From assembly GCA_009838595.1 (NCBI GenBank), contig VXRI01000208.1, positions 1 to 7,186 of the forward strand: a stretch of 7,186 nucleotides of DNA, written 5' to 3'. Below are positions 5,614 through 7,186 of this stretch, piece by piece (positions within the stretch are counted from its first letter, which is position 1; each line of letters begins with the position of its first letter). Source of the DNA: Chloroflexota bacterium (lineage in GTDB: Bacteria; Chloroflexota; Dehalococcoidia; Lucifugimonadales; JADFKI01). The position numbers were made by a program, and so were the translations under genes. Under the pieces are notes generated by a model. It made no database searches, was not told where the DNA came from, and saw only the letters and a program-made list of their open reading frames with translations.

Positions 5614-7179
5614 ATGCTGGACATTCTGATTACAAACGGGCAAGTTGTGGACGGCACTGGCAGCGCAGGATACTACGCGGCTGTGGGTGTGCAGGGCGAT
5701 ACAGTGTCCATTCATAGGGGCGATACGTCGCATATTGAGGCGACGCGGGTGATTGACGCGACCGGGTATGTAGTTTGCCCCGGCTTCATCGACCTGCACT
5801 CGCACGCGGGCTTGACGATACTCGGCGAGCCGCACCACGACCCTAAGGTGCGGCAGGGCGTAACAACCGAACTCATGGGTATAGATGGCATATCACACGC
5901 GCCGTTCAAGACTCAGGAAGAGTTGCACCGCTACATCTGGCTAGACTCCGGGCTGAACGGCTACCCGCCGATGCCCGCCGACTGGCTGTCGGTCGCGGAC
6001 TATCTGGACAAATTCGACAATACCGTCGCCATCAATGTGGCGTACATTCTAGGCAACTCTCCGGTGCGTATATGGTCGGTCGGCTGGAACGATAGACCCG
6101 CGACCGCTGATGAGATGGCGGACATGAAAGCGGTCGTGCGCGAGGCGATGGAAGAAGGCGCTTGGGGTCTTTCTACCGGACTGGATTACCCGCCCGGCGC
6201 ATACGCACCGACAGATGAACTTGTCGAACTGTCCGAAACGGCGGCGAGTCTAGGCGGTATCTATCACACGCATACTCGCGCCAGTCTGCGAGCTCAAGGG
6301 CTGCTCGCGCCGTGGGAAGAGGCGCTCGAAATCGGGCGGCGCTCCGGCATTCCCATACATCTGACGCATTACCGTCAGAGCGAGCAAGGCGTTGGCAGCC
6401 ACCTAGACTATCTCGGGCTGGTGGAGAACGCGCGCGATGAGGGCATGGATGTTACCTTCGACTGCTATACATACCCTTACTCTGGCACGACCATAACAAT
6501 CGGGCTGCCGCACTGGGCGAAGGACGGTGGACCGGAGCGGCTGATGGCGGCACTGCTGGATCCGCATGACCGTGCGCGAATGGCAGTCGAAGTATCGCGG
6601 GACAGGCTGCGAGATAACTGGCTGACGAACTTCACGCAGCCGCAGAACAAGCAGTACGAAGGCAGGCTCATCACTGATATAGCCGAGATGCGCGGGCAGG
6701 AGCCGGCGGATGCGCTATTCGACCTGCTGCTGGAAGAGAACTTGGGCATATCGACGGTCGGGCTAGGCACGAACGCACAGACTTTGCACGCCTTCGTGTC
6801 GCACCCGGCGGGGATGATTGCATCGGACGCGATACTGTTCGGCGAATACCCGAATCCGCGCACATACGGCTGTTTCCCCATTGTGCTGGCAGAGTTCGTG
6901 CGCGCGGAGAAGCACCTGCGTCTGCCTGAGGCTATCCGCAAAATGACATCATTCCCGGCCCAACGGCTCGGATTGCCGGACAGGGGAATCCTGCGCGACG
7001 GATTCAAGGCGGACATCGTCATCTTCGACCCGGCGACGGTCAAAACGCACGCCACACGCGAAGACCCGCACCACTATCCGGTCGGCATCGACTGGGTGAT
7101 AGTCAACGGCGAAGTAGTCATCGAAGATGGCGAGAACAGCGGCGCGCTGCCCGGTCGCGCGCTGCGGCGGGGACGCTGA
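5614..7179 (+). CDS. N-acyl-D-amino-acid deacylase-like amidohydrolase
   Basis: The protein has 521 residues from ATG 5614, the usual size for D-aminoacylases of the amidohydrolase superfamily. These zinc enzymes hydrolyse the amide of N-acyl-D-amino acids to a carboxylate and the free D-amino acid. The N-terminal beta-sandwich part (DILITNGQVVDGTG, 3-16) leads to PGFIDLHSHAG (56-66) with the metal pair H62-x-H64. Further expected ligands are H220 (YHTHTR), H252 (HLTHYR) and the catalytic Asp405 (MIASDA). The C-terminal beta part includes GFKADIVIFDP (463-473) and WVIVNGEVV (494-502), ending in a typical PGRALRRG. The metal-site Cys of characterised D-aminoacylases (NCG context) is replaced by Asp91 (MGIDGIS). 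Upstream TTG 5602 is in frame, but GGAG at 5604-5607 is spaced 6 nt from ATG 5614, so the ATG is preferred. No signal peptide is seen, so it is probably cytoplasmic. The gene is transcribed away from the enolase-superfamily gene. Other N-acyl or cyclic amide substrates remain possible. Confidence 0.9.
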   Translation: MLDILITNGQVVDGTGSAGYYAAVGVQGDTVSIHRGDTSHIEATRVIDATGYVVCPGFIDLHSHAGLTILGEPHHDPKVRQGVTTELMGIDGISHAPFKTQEELHRYIWLDSGLNGYPPMPADWLSVADYLDKFDNTVAINVAYILGNSPVRIWSVGWNDRPATADEMADMKAVVREAMEEGAWGLSTGLDYPPGAYAPTDELVELSETAASLGGIYHTHTRASLRAQGLLAPWEEALEIGRRSGIPIHLTHYRQSEQGVGSHLDYLGLVENARDEGMDVTFDCYTYPYSGTTITIGLPHWAKDGGPERLMAALLDPHDRARMAVEVSRDRLRDNWLTNFTQPQNKQYEGRLITDIAEMRGQEPADALFDLLLEENLGISTVGLGTNAQTLHAFVSHPAGMIASDAILFGEYPNPRTYGCFPIVLAEFVRAEKHLRLPEAIRKMTSFPAQRLGLPDRGILRDGFKADIVIFDPATVKTHATREDPHHYPVGIDWVIVNGEVVIEDGENSGALPGRALRRGR

Positions 7180-7186
7180 TTCTGAC

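Noticed and set aside
6477..7055. Minus-strand open frame of 192 codons
   Set aside because: It is the antisense shadow of the deacylase gene, is Ser/Arg-rich and lacks family motifs; the plus-strand frame carries the metal ligands.
1..7186. CRISPR arrays, tRNA or rRNA genes, insertion sequences, toxin-antitoxin or defence genes
   Set aside because: No regular repeat-spacer pattern, tRNA-like cloverleaf, transposase motif or small gene pair was found on either strand; almost all sequence is taken up by four metabolic or membrane genes.

Overview
The window is moderately GC-rich bacterial DNA holding four protein-coding genes and no RNA gene, CRISPR array, transposase or phage gene that I can recognise. 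Three genes lie on the minus strand (positions 5249 down to the left edge) and one on the plus strand (5614-7179). The gene set is a family III CoA-transferase, an enolase-superfamily protein, an N-acyl-D-amino-acid deacylase and a GT39-type membrane glycosyltransferase. Together with a GTAGGGGCGACCGG-type palindrome, it resembles what I remember of heterotrophic Chloroflexota (SAR202/Dehalococcoidia-like) genomes, which carry many enolase-superfamily and CaiB paralogs. That placement is inference from memory, not a search result.

Layout. 1-1549 (minus): the first 516 codons of a multi-pass GT39/PMT-like glycosyltransferase with a Pro/Ser/Ala-rich linker, cut by the window edge. 1559-3901 (minus): a 780-residue protein made of two complete CaiB/BaiF CoA-transferase domains in tandem. 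The C-terminal half keeps the expected catalytic Asp (D544), while the N-terminal half has Asn (N157) there. Only 9 bp separate this gene from the glycosyltransferase, so the two are probably co-transcribed. 3902-4133: intergenic, with a C-rich, G-poor stretch on the transcribed strand (possible Rho site) and a possible -10 box. 4134-5249 (minus): a 371-residue mandelate racemase/muconate lactonizing enzyme relative with several non-standard active-site positions. 5250-5613: a 364-bp divergent regulatory region with candidate promoters in both directions, nested inverted repeats and an imperfect 28-bp palindrome. 5614-7179 (plus): an N-acyl-D-amino-acid deacylase-like amidohydrolase with Asp at the position where characterised D-aminoacylases have a metal-binding Cys.

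How they may work together. The enolase-superfamily protein, the deacylase and the CoA-transferase read as cytoplasmic catabolism of acidic or acylated small organic molecules. The enolase and deacylase genes share a divergent control region. The glycosyltransferase has no obvious metabolic link and may only share the transcript. I see no defence, mobile or secretion system. The most interesting content is enzymological: three of the four proteins depart from their family's canonical active-site residues.
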